A stretch of DNA of 64,000 nucleotides from Rachycentron canadum (taxonomy: Eukaryota > Chordata > Actinopteri > Carangiformes > Rachycentridae). The stretch covers positions 6,311,072-6,375,071 of the forward strand of contig CM076659.1 in assembly GCA_038496675.1 (NCBI GenBank). The letters are read 5' to 3'. This document shows, one piece after another, positions 12,735 to 24,085 of this stretch (position 1 is its first letter; each line of letters starts with the position of its first letter). The notes beneath the pieces are model-generated. The model was not told the DNA's origin, did no database searches, and worked only from the letters and a program-made list of their open reading frames with translations. Made by a program: the position numbers and the translations under genes.

Positions 12735-14080
12735 GTAAGATAAGGGAAACATGCAGAGGTAGGGGGGTGTGCTTCTTCTAGTGTGAAGCTAGATGGAGGA
12801 ATGGCAGAGGCTGTGAGAACAGTTAGGATTTATTTTGTGTGCGATGCTAATTTGCCTGCGTGCAGGGGCAGCAGTCTTATTTTACGAGCATGTATGTGTT
12901 GATTTGCGAGTGTGTGGGTAGTTGTGTCAAAGCTGCCAGAGAGTGGATGACAATTGGAGGGCAGTGCCTCACTGCAGCAGAGTAGCATGTCCTTAGGTCC
13001 TCCCAGGTCCATGTGTTTCCATGTGTGGGTGTTAGAGGAACCTAAATTATGTCAAATTAGTTAAGTACTGTATTGATGTAAACTATGGAAGCTGAGCTCC
13101 AGCAATCCCGTTCTTGTGGACCTCTCAGACAAAGAGGATAGTCATTAAATCGGAAGTGCAGGCCAAGCCTGAGATTTCCAGACAAAAAAAGGATATTTTG
13201 TGCTTTGTCATTGTGTCCTGTGCTTTTCATCATGTCTACATACTTCAATGATCCTTGTCATTTGGTAGGAGAACATAGATGACTGTAATTAGCCATATCT
13301 GTTTGATGAATATTAGATGCTATGGAGGGTTTTTTAGTTATTAGTCTGTGTAAGAGCCAGTACTGTTGTCACAGTGCCAGTTTTTTATGTTTTCATTAAA
13401 CCGTAATGTTTTGGGTTTTTTTTGGTATCACTGTGGGGTTATCTTGTTTATATGGAGTTTTCACATTCTTCTAACTTCTCACCTCCCACTAGAACAAGTT
13501 AATGACTCAAAATCTACCTCATACTTGATTCATGTTTCCAAGAAAGGTGACTATATCTTTGACTCAAGAAAAATCTCTGACGATTCCCTGTCATCCAGCT
13601 CATGGGACTCAAATAGTGCTTATCATAAGTCAGTGGCCTGACGTTGGTTATATGGATTTGACTTGTTAAGATGACGCTCTGGAAGTGTTTGCAGAAACAA
13701 ATCCATCCCAATATTAGATGCTTTAAAGATTAAAAACTCAGAACATGCCTTCTTACTAAGTTACATATTCCAAAATCCCATTGCTTCATCCAGTGATTTT
13801 ATCGGATAATAGAGAACCACTGCTGGCATTTCCACCCCAGTGCTGATGTTGTTACACCATCCTTTATTTTCAAGGATCATGCTGATGATTAACAGTGGGT
13901 TTGTGCATTGTTGGCTGGTGAAATGACCTTGCTGGTTACTGACCTTGTCAAGGGCTGGCGGTTTTCCAAGGCAATCTATCCTGAAAGTATATCTTGGCTC
14001 ACAGTGATGCTGCACACTGATATGGATCCATTCTTCTGTCTCTGTGTACCTGGATCCAGCTTAATGCAAATTACATTTCA

Positions 14081-14215
14081 CTAAAATCCAGTTGTCTTTG
14101 GATCACTGAGGGCCTCCCTGGATATCACCATGGTTTAACGATGAGCTTCTGTGAAGTTGCCCATCAACCTCTGGCACCTTTGCTTCTGTTTGATCCAAAG
14201 ACAACTGGATTTTAG
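14081..14215. repeat. Perfect 25-bp inverted repeat (stem-loop)
   Basis: The arm at 14081-14105 is the exact reverse complement of the arm at 14191-14215 (core GATCCAAAGACAACTGGATT), separated by an 85-nt loop. The right arm lies inside copy 1 of the duplicated exon segment. A further direct copy of it occurs at 14877-14901 in copy 2. The left arm has no counterpart upstream of copy 2. A transcript through this region could form a 25-bp hairpin. Confidence 0.9.
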
Positions 14216-14317
14216 ATCAAGTCTAAGCCCGATCTTGGCTGACATCTACTTGCTGTGCTTCACCCTTTTCTGCGAGATGGTTGAAGGGGAGGACGGCACA
14301 ATGCCCACTCTGCCCAG
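14105..14317 (+). repeat. Direct repeat copy 1: decayed duplicate of ablim1 first exon c
   Basis: About 213 bp aligns without gaps, at an offset of 686 bp, to 14791-15003. Shared blocks include GATATCACCATGGTTTAA, CATCTACTTGCTGTGCTT and the start ATGCCCACTCTGCCC. In this copy the ATG at 14301 opens only MPTLPSRISCEHNGI and then a stop; the LGKLCSS-coding continuation and donor are absent. It is therefore a non-functional duplicate of the promoter-side half of exon c. Confidence 0.85.
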
Positions 14318-14790
14318 CAGAATAAGCTGTGAACACAATGGGATCTAAAACATCTGAAACACTCTCAGAAAGGAACTGGTTATTTATTGTGACTTACTTT
14401 AATGTACATTATGTTACCAACAAAAATAAAGTGTGATAGCGTCTGACAGAGCAGTGATGTGGATGCACATGGGTCACATCAGGTATAGAGGCGCCCACCA
14501 TACACTGGACCAACCTGATGTAGAACTACCCAACCCCACCCAGAAGATAATCATAGGCTCGACGTCAGCCCTAAGCTGCTTAAGGCACCAGGCTGGTCGT
14601 GCTGAAGACACTCACAGTGTAAGCTTCTTTCTATGTGTCTCACTCTGCTCTACCTGCAGCAGAGTGCTTTGTCATACCTGCTGCCTGATGTTTGGTGTCA
14701 CGACCTCAAGGTGGACATCAGCGCTCTGCTTCTTACATCTACTGCACATCTGAGGTGACCAGTGGACGGATCCTAACAGGAGATGTTTCC
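14318..14790. other. Spacer between duplicated exon-c segments
   Basis: About 470 bp of unique sequence between the two repeat copies. No coding signal or known element is seen. Confidence 0.6.
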
Positions 14791-15003
14791 ACTGGAGGCC
14801 TCACAAGATATCACCATGGTTTAATGATAAGCAGCTGCGAAGTTGTCCATCAACTTCTGGCTCCTTTGTTTCTCCTTGATCCAAAGACAACTGGATTTTA
14901 GAGCACGTCTGAGCCCGATCCTGGCTGACATCTACTTGCTGTGCTTTACCCTTTTCTGCGGGACGGTTGAAGGGGAGGAGGGCGCCATGCCCACTCTGCC
15001 CAA
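14791..15003 (+). repeat. Direct repeat copy 2: 5' half of ablim1 first exon c
   Basis: This is the partner of 14105-14317. It contains the presumed 5' UTR and first codons of exon c. The frame upstream of the start is open from an ATG at 14843, giving a possible in-frame 48-residue N-terminal extension. The same frame is also open in copy 1. Confidence 0.85.
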
Positions 15004-15221
15004 CCTCAACAGCCTGGGCAAGCTGTGCAGCTCCAGCCGCAGTCACGGTGTCGACCGTGTCCGGGTGAAACGCAAGAGCTCGGTCAAGCGCATGTCCATC
15101 ATCGAGGATGGGCATGTGGCTGAGGTCCTCTACCTCATTCCCAAACAGTACATGGAGCAGCTGCCCTACCTCAACCCAAATGACTATTATCTAAGTGAGA
15201 GGCTGAATGATGTCGCAACAG
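14987..15221 (+). CDS. ablim1: ablim1 first coding exon c (long isoform N-terminus)
   Basis: ATG at 14987, 78 codons plus one base, donor GTAGGA at 15222, phase 1. The peptide begins MPTLPNLNSLGKLCSS and has VLYLIPKQY in its second half. This parallels the human ABLIM1 long-isoform N-terminus (MPA..., LGKLCSS, LLYLCPKDY), which makes it the best supported of the four first exons. It splices to the exon at 27674 to give the junction T-V-AHAQD, close to human F-V-AHPQD. An in-frame upstream ATG at 14843 could add 48 residues, but homology favours 14987. Confidence 0.85.
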
Positions 15222-18200
15222 GTAGGACAGGAGAAAAGATGTATATAGATCTATGTGAAACACTTATTCACCCATATTTCATTACAGCAATCCATCCTAG
15301 CTTTGGCTGACTTGTAACTGTAACATCAGCATTAGTGATGATTGCTTAATCAATACGTAATAAACATTGACCATTAAAATGATTAAAGATTATTTTTTTG
15401 CTTGGATTTAATGCAAGCAAACAGTTCTACTTCTAGATACTTTTATATTATATTTTTATCTTCTTCCTTTCCATCTCCTCTGCTCCCCACCTTTAATAGT
15501 GATCTGTTAATATCAGAAGAAGCTGCTGTTTTAGTCTTGTACTGCAGTTTGGCTGCTCTGCCTTGCACCCTCTTCACGAGTAGGTGTCTGAAAGTGAATT
15601 GATTAGTTGATGCTCAGAGATTACTTGATTTTAATTGGATGACAGTAAGTGATTACACTTCTTGAGGCTTCTCACATCTGACCTGTGTGCATCTGTGAAA
15701 GCTCCTATGCACCAGTTACACAACCATATTTCAAAAAGTCCTGCTCAAAATGTTTGTAAAAGTCAAGAAATTAATCACCATGCTCTCTGTAGTTATATAA
15801 TGCAAACCCATATGCAAGGGCAGACCTGCTTGACTATGCCAAGCAACAGTGCATGAGGAAGCGACTTGGTAGCTTACATCAGGATTACAACATGGGCATG
15901 AGGACAAATCGAGATTTTCAGACCTTATGTAGCCTCTGACTGCATGCCAGGCACAGTAGTAAAATCATCATTGCTTGGCATCAAGTTGTTTGCAAATGTT
16001 GCAAACACCAGCAACTGCTTATATTTTAGACTGAAAGTTTTTATTTTGATCTTTAACCCTGGTTCAAGGAAGCTTCGTCTCTGCAAACTGACCCCAGGTT
16101 AAAGATCAAGGCTTATTGTGGCCCCTTCATTTCCTCTGTGACAGCTAAAATCAATCAAACAGTGACAGTGACAGTCTATAGCTGCTTATATTCAGTGAGT
16201 TCTGGCTGGGGCCAAGTCTGGGTCATTTCACTGCTGCTTTAAATTTCTTTGGCAGGAAAAATGTACCCATGACCTTTCTGAGACTGAGTGTCTGTTACAA
16301 AAAGTGTCTCAAGGGAGTTTGCAAGACTTTCCAACTTACTTAAAATAAACAATAGTTATCATTTACATTCACCTGAGTCTTTTTTTACACCTTGTCCGTG
16401 TTGAGACATCGACAACAACAAAGCTGAAATGTCATGTTCACTGTTTCCATACTATAAACAATGCTGCATTATTTCTTTTGATGAGTGGCACAGTTATCCA
16501 GTGAGTAGTTGATGTGAGCACGAAGAAACTTTTCACATGACAAGAAGTCAGTATCGCAAGTGTCTTGTGGGTTGTGGACAGGCAAAAGTACTTCTTATCT
16601 TTGTAGATTTTAAAAATCTAATATGAAAAGAATTTTGTTTTTCTTCTGCTTGTGAAGATTCACATTTCTGTGTTCTGGGCAGCTACAAAGCAGGAATTTT
16701 AATGTAGCATGGGTGAAATACACTTTGAAAAAGTGAACCTAGTAGCACAGGATTGGTGTTCAGAAGGTTCTCACTGTTTTATAACCCATTTTAAAATAGA
16801 AACAAGCTGGTGAAGTGCTTGTCATTATCCAGACAGAAAGGCAGGTCTGCCAATGCTCCAAAAGAGTTGAGAAGTTCATACTGGTTATTAGTATTTTTTG
16901 ACAGCAATGTTATATCTGTTGGCCTAAGATATCTGCAAATCATCACCCAGTGCATAGTATGTATAGGTGAAAGTGTTAAGGCATGTATGTTCTGTTTGTA
17001 CATGTGTGTGAAGAGTCTGACATCCTAGAATCCTGATATTAATCTATGGTGTAACTTTGCATTATATCCACACAAACCACTACCATTTACCCTTAATGCG
17101 TCCTTTTACATTACAATGTCAGTCTGGCTTTACAATCTGAAGCAAAAGTCTATAAATGTAGATCAAATGGCATTTATTATTGTCTATGAAATGTACATGC
17201 TATATGATAATAGTGCTTAATGTCACTGATATGAGGACTGTGCTGTCTCTAGTTCCCTGGTCAAGTTATTAATGGACAGTCAGACATGGCTCATCCATAG
17301 GTGAGCCAAATACAGTGGAAACCTTTCATCCATGGATAATAGGCTTTGCTACTCAGGAATTGCTCTTGGCAGGCCTTATGTGGCATGAATGTCCAGCAGC
17401 TCCTACAGAGATTATTAAAAGAGGCAGGATGATAATAGGCCCATTACACACAGTAACAGGACATCTTTATGTTGCCCTTAGCAGTTAGTAGCCACACTGT
17501 AAACTAATTTTCTTAAGCAGATGACTTTTGGCCAAACCCAGCATTTTGAGGAACAGGCCTTTAAAAAAAAAGCCACTCAAATCCTCAGTCATGTCAAACT
17601 CATGACACATTTCCCTCCCTTCGTAATAAAAAAGGGCGGCGTGCTGGAGAAATGTCCACTAACTATTTTTACCGGATTGCCTCAGTGGCATGTTGCCATC
17701 GCCTGATGAGAAGAAAACGCCCCTGTGGAAACTGTGGAAGCACATTGATGGGTATCCAGCAGGTGGCACAGTTGACACTGCAGTGGATGAATGCATCCTG
17801 AATGCATAATGTGCTGCATGCATCAGCAATTACAGAGGTGGTGCTGATGCTCCCCCCCCATCCACAGCTATAGAAAGAGACAGTGAGATTCCAGCATGGG
17901 ACACGTGGATCAGTGACAGTGTCACCAATATCTGCTGGTGTGACATGGCTGAGTTTCTTATTCATTACAAACATTGGATTAGTTGAGTTTATTTGCTCCC
18001 CAGGAGGCAAATACAGTTCTTTATTATTTACAACACATTATGTTGTAGAGCTCTGTATTAGTTTGTTAGTGTTTATAAATAATTACAGAAAATTAATGTA
18101 TGTAGGGAGTAGATGGATGAATTTTAGAACAGAAACAGTATGGTTTCAGTGATGTATTACACTTTCTGACTTTATGGTAGACTAAAACTAAAACAAACCA

Positions 18201-19978
18201 AATAAACATAGAAATTCCTATTCATTTTTCATGCTGCAAATGTTTTTCTTAATCTCCCTTGTAGATGGGATCATTTCAGTGGCATATGATATAAGAGCTG
18301 GTGTGTTTGCGAGGGTCAGACAGGAACGTGCTCTCCCGTGCTCTCTGTAATTGGATTCCAGAGGATCCACTAAAGATATTAATACAAAGCTCATGCTAGA
18401 AGCAGTGCGATTATTAGCAACTTAGGCTGTCACTCAAGGTGAACCTGGCTTTACAGCGTGATGATCAGGTGGACAATTTTCATTGGATCTGATTAAATAA
18501 CCCTAATTTTCAATCATTCTCAATACGTAGTAAAAGTGCTTAATGCTCAAGCAGCATTTTTTTAAGTGTGGATAATGTGTTTTTACATTTTTTATTTAAT
18601 TTTAATTATTAATCTTTGTGCTATAACCACCTCCAGTTTCTGTCACGAAAGACCAAAATTGCCAAAAGAATTCAGTCTTTAGCTGGATGGCCTCATTTTT
18701 GAGTCATATTAAGTCTCATATTTGTCAAATATACTAAATTTTGATGAATGTAACTGGTCTTTCAGCACAGCAGGCTAATAACTGCACTGGAGAAAGTAAT
18801 TAATCTCTGTCTGCTGCCTTGTTGTAGTGATACAGACTCTATTTCATGTCAGTTCAGTGATGTGGTAAAGGGTTATTCCAAGTTAAACTTAGCTTGCTGG
18901 GTTTTTTATTCATAGAGCTGAGTTTATCTTTATTCGGATCTCATAGATTCACATCATAGTCTACAATGGAAGCAAGTCAAACTGGTTTGCTATGAGGACA
19001 AAATGTGAGAACTGAAAAAGAAAGCCAGATAAAAAAAAAGTCTCAACTAACAGATTTTATATATATATATATATATATNNNNNNNNNNNNNNNNNNNNNN
19101 NNNNNNNNNNNNNNNNNNNNNNNNNNNNNNNNNNNNNNNNNNNNNNNNNNNNNNNNNNNNNNNNNNNNNNNNNNNNNNNNNNNNNNNNNNNNNNNNNNNN
19201 NNNNNNNNNNNNNNNNNNNNNNNNNNNNNNNNNNNNNNNNNNNNNNNNNNNNNNNNNNNNNNNNNNNNNNNNNNNNNNNNNNNNNNNNNNNNNNNNNNNN
19301 NNNNNNNNNNNNNNNNNNNNNNNNNNNNNNNNNNNNNNNNNNNNNNNNNNNNNNNNNNNNNNNNNNNNNNNNNNNNNNNNNNNNNNNNNNNNNNNNNNNN
19401 NNNNNNNNNNNNNNNNNNNNNNNNNNNNNNNNNNNNNNNNNNNNNNNNNNNNNNNNNNNNNNNNNNATATATATATATATTATATATTATATATATATAA
19501 TAGGTGGATTTGGGGTTACTGTTTTTGGTCAAACAGAGGCAGCAGCAGCAGCCACCTGGTTGCTGCAATGAGGAGGTGGCTGACACAACAGAGGGGCTGA
19601 AAAAGGGACTAGGAGGGGGAGAGAAGGGTGGTGGAGGAGGAGGAGTGGGCAGACGAGGAGGAGGAGGAGGAGGAGGAGGAGGAGAGGGATGGGAGGAAAA
19701 CAGGCAGTCAGGAGGCAAGCCCCATGCTGTAACAGTGTTTTCGGGAGGAGAGCTTAGCAGCGCCTACACCTCTCTCTCTCTCTCTCTGTCTCTCGCTCTT
19801 TCTCTCTCTCCTTGGTGTCTCTCTTTCCCCATTCTTGACTAAAAAAAGGAAGTAGCAGCTCCTGTGTTGCTGGTGATCGATTCTCAGAGAATTTTCTGGT
19901 GCAGATTTACTTGGATTCCAATGGTCATGGTCAAAGAAAAAGGTACTCCAGCGGTCTTTGGCAGAGAGCATGTGTGTA

Positions 19979-20009
<31 letters not shown>

Positions 20010-23000
20010 CTTTGTGGGATTTGTTTTGCCTGTCGTGCTGCTGACTGTCTGCACGGTGTGTAGATGTGCAGCATGTCCAGTTGGATCTGCACTGTTGTGT
20101 CTGGCTGTTTGAATTAGATCTAGTTTGACTCAATCCTCAGACTCTGATTTGAATAATTTTAGATTTGTGGACATATGATTTCGTGGTGGGAATATAGACA
20201 TGGTTTTCTCTATGTGGGTGTGTGTTGCTTGGAAGAAGCATGACTAATGACACAGTGTGAATGTGTATCTTCAGCATATCATATCCTCTCTACATTAAAG
20301 ACTTGTTTTAGCATGCTACGCCCTTCTCGGTACTCTCTAGCAGCTGATGCTTGGGGTGAAGCTTCATTTGGCAACGTCAGGCTTTATGTAAATGTATGTT
20401 GGAACAAAGCATCTGGCTTGTTGTGCGGGAGCGTGACACCAAATGTGAAATGTTCAGGGCTATAACATGACTATTATGGAAGCTGACTAAAAAAAAAAAG
20501 GCAACATGTAGGGAGGAAAAGTGGAGCACTAGTGTAGGGATCCACACTGCGCAGAGCTGGACCTGCACTCTCTGTCTCTCTGTCTCTCTCTCTCCCTCTC
20601 TCTCTCTCTCTCCCTCGCTCTCCCTCTCTCCCTCGCTCTCCCTCGCTCTCTTTCTCTCTCCCCCTCGCTCTGTCTGCAGCCGTTGCCATGGTGACCATCT
20701 AAAAGGTACACTCCATTGTTATCAGCTGTGGCCTCATTCATAGTGTCGTGTTAAAAAGAAAAAGATGATTGTCTCCACCTATAACCAAGGTCACCCAGCT
20801 GTGTGGGATGAATTAGGTGAAGTTGGGGGGGGGGTCATGGTCCACAGATATTAACATTCCCAGCCATTTACTGGGGTATGTCAACCCCAGTCTGTTTGTT
20901 TGTCAGTGTGACTCACAGCAAGCAGCAATGTAGACACAATTTTCTAGAATGCAAAAATAATAAAACAATAGCAGAAAGTATCTGCCACTGTGTAAAATGA
21001 AGAGCAAATACTGAATTGAAATTAAACTGAAGTAGCTTCTATGTGTGTTGCAGAGACTTTGCTGTAATTTAAAAGACATAGTATTACATCACCTCCCCTC
21101 TTAGCTCATTGGACTGGAAATGGATATAAGAGTCATTAATCACTGTAATAAGTCATCACCAGTAGATATTATGCTCAAGACCCTTAGTAGTGTCTGAAGT
21201 GTACCCACTTGATATATTACTAGTGTGTTTCAGAGGATGTTTCATGGGTTAATCTTCCAGCTTGTGCAGATAGAGTTTGTGCTCCATGTGTGGGCATGTG
21301 ATATTTTTGTGTTCTGTCTGAAAATATCGACACACTAAACTAACAAACTCGACAAACTAAAAAAAAAAAAAAAAAAGAGAAAGAAAAAAAGAAAAACAAC
21401 ACGTTTACAGATTTTTTTTTTCTTTGGACGTGTAGGTTTGTTTATGTATCTGACAGCACACTGGTGGCTGGAGGCGGCGTCCAGCTCTGGAGCTGTCCTC
21501 TTGATGTGGATTCGACAGGCCACAAAGAAAAGGCCTTTGCCACTGAGCCCCCCCCCCCCTCTTGTGCTGGCAGAACACCCGTAACCTCTGGCTGCCACAT
21601 GTTCATCTCCCAAAATCGCTTTCTGAAAGTTTTCCGTAAGACTTAACCCGCTACCTCGCCTGCTGACTCTTGGGATTTGTTGGTGGTAGGAGGCTTGTCT
21701 GGGTGTATTGTTCAAGTTTGGAGGTTTTTCATTCCTCCAACCAGAATTAGCTTTTGCAACCCAAGATTTCATCATGCATCCTCCAGGCACCTCATCATGC
21801 AACCTGTCCAAGGCCAGGTGGGCTCTGTACAACCAGGTTGCACAGCTGACTAAATAGTATGCTAAGAATGATGAATCACAATCAAGGGATTGCAGTGTTA
21901 GCATTTTGAGCGTGTGCAGGCGGTTGTCCTATTTTCAAAGCCAAGAATACCCTTGAAATAGTTTGTAATTTATTGGGGTCATGTTTACCCGAGGCAGTCT
22001 GATCTGTTTTCTTTTTGATTTACACATGCTTCTGAGACCCACACAGATTAGTACATCCCTTGATTCATTTGCACTTTCTCTTTCTCACGTTGTCTGCATT
22101 AAGAAGCCCTGATGACTCCACTGTGAAATTAGATCATCGCCTTCACATGTACGTCGCCTGCCTTGTGCAAAGAAACACCGACTCGCTGCAACTCTCTGCA
22201 TTCACAATCTGAACATTTTCTTTTGACATGAAAGTCTGGTGTCATGTGCCCCTGTAGCTGCCTAACGTGATTTCGCAGAGTGCTGCAGACAAACTGCAGT
22301 GGTGCCTCATCTTTGAAGCTTGCCAGTGTCTACCCCCTGAAAGAGGAGCTAAACCCCTTCACAGACACCAATGCAACACACACCCTCATAGACGCACACT
22401 GTTTGTACAGCTGGCACAGAGGACCAGAATATACAGATGAGATAAGTGGTCGGCCGGGGGAGAGACAGTCCCTGACCTAAAATATAAAGGCTAAAACAAC
22501 ATGGCAGACATGAGAATCACATGAAAGAAACACAGACTATAGCCATACATCAACAAACATCCTCCCTGTCTGGCATCAATCGGTTTGATTATCACAGGAA
22601 ATATGACACAGGAGTGTGGGGCCATAATGGGCTGTCATTCAGAGGCAAAGAGCCAAGGCCTCAGCTTCACCTCTACAAACACAATGACTTCTGCAGTTCA
22701 CCATTGTCTCCTCTCAGATAAGTGGCTTGACTGGAAGTCTCTCTCTTTCTCTCTCTGTTTATCAGTGAGTTATTATTCCTGCGTACCTGCCCAACAACAA
22801 ACGCTCGGCACTGTAGCGTTCAACCATTCAGAGCAGATCATTATTCCAAACCCGGGTCCCTGAGGATTAGTTATTCAAGGTTGGGGGGCTTGGTGGTGGC
22901 CAATAGAGTCCCCCCCTTACAATTTGTGCCCGCGTTTGAAGTGCTTTGTCTGGGACACTGGTAGTGGGGCACAGGGTTGGGGAGGCGGTGAACACAGCCA

Positions 23001-23252
23001 TACATATTCATGGAGGGGAGGGTTAAGAGCTTCTTGTTATGTCTGGGTGATGAAGAGCTCCAAATGCCCCCTCCCCAAACACACACACACACACACACAC
23101 ACACGAACATACACACACAGGCACACACACACACAGGCACACACACACTCGTCAGATCAGGTTTTGGGATTTCATGGTGGGCATAATTTGTGCCCTTTGA
23201 TATTTCAAACTGAATGGGATGGATATGGGAATAAAACGTGCGTGTGTGTGTT

Positions 23253-23308
<56 letters not shown>

Positions 23309-24048
23309 TGAGTGTGCGCGTGTGTGCTTTGTTGCCAATGAGGCAGACACATCTGGAGCCAAAAGTATTAGCATGGTCGCCAAGAATGGAGGTGACTGCT
23401 TTTTACCTCTCTCTTCATCTGCCCCTCTGTTTATCTTTGGGCTTTGCCACACACACTCAAGCTCATGCATGCATACTGTACAGACACACACACACACACA
23501 CACACATGCACAAACACACACATACATACACATCACACCACACACTCCTTTGGGACTGCTGTCTGTCTGTACTGGAAACTCTTATGTTTCTTACAGTAAC
23601 AAAGGCAGCATGCGACTGAATATTTTATTAGGTCTTTTCATCTCTCATCTATTGTTTAATTGAATCTCCCAGAGCATTTTCAAACTGCTACTATGGTTCT
23701 ACATTCCTCTGGGTTTATGGTAGGAAATGAAGGCAACAAAGTCTGAAGCTTCCTTAGCAAATCCCACACTCTCTATCACTAGCCCCACTCTTATTGTTAT
23801 TTACCAGTGAGGCCAGGCCACGTGTTTGGGGGAAATCTGTCCTCGGGGGATTCAAGATGGCCTTCTTCACTCCCCTCTAGAGTATCATCTGCAGCCTTTA
23901 TTATTGCCAACGCAGCTAGGCTCTGCTTAAATTGGTGGGGGTGGGGGGCTCGGGTGGGATACAGGGGTGGAGAGAGCACTCCCCTTTCCTCTGTGCCTGG
24001 CTTTGGGATGCTCTGCTGGTTATTGTTCCCTCTGCGCCATGGTTTTGT

Positions 24049-24085
<37 letters not shown>

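Noticed and set aside
14692..15115. Overlapping ORFs on both strands at 14692-15115
   Set aside because: Shadows of ablim1 exon c and its duplicated segment.
19005..19718. Long ORFs on both strands across 19005-19718
   Set aside because: They span the 388-N assembly gap and AT/GGA repeats; the protein is mostly unknown residues.
20474..20741. Arg/Glu-rich ORFs at 20474-20741 (minus)
   Set aside because: Products of the (TC)n tract, not genes.
21335..21904. 189-codon ORF at 21335-21904 (minus)
   Set aside because: No recognisable domain, ends in a poly-Phe/Lys run from an A-tract, and lies inside a large ablim1 intron; probably chance.
22871..23663. Long ORFs rich in Cys/Val or Thr/His around 22871-23663
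   Set aside because: They are translations of (TG)n and (CA)n microsatellites with no homology.
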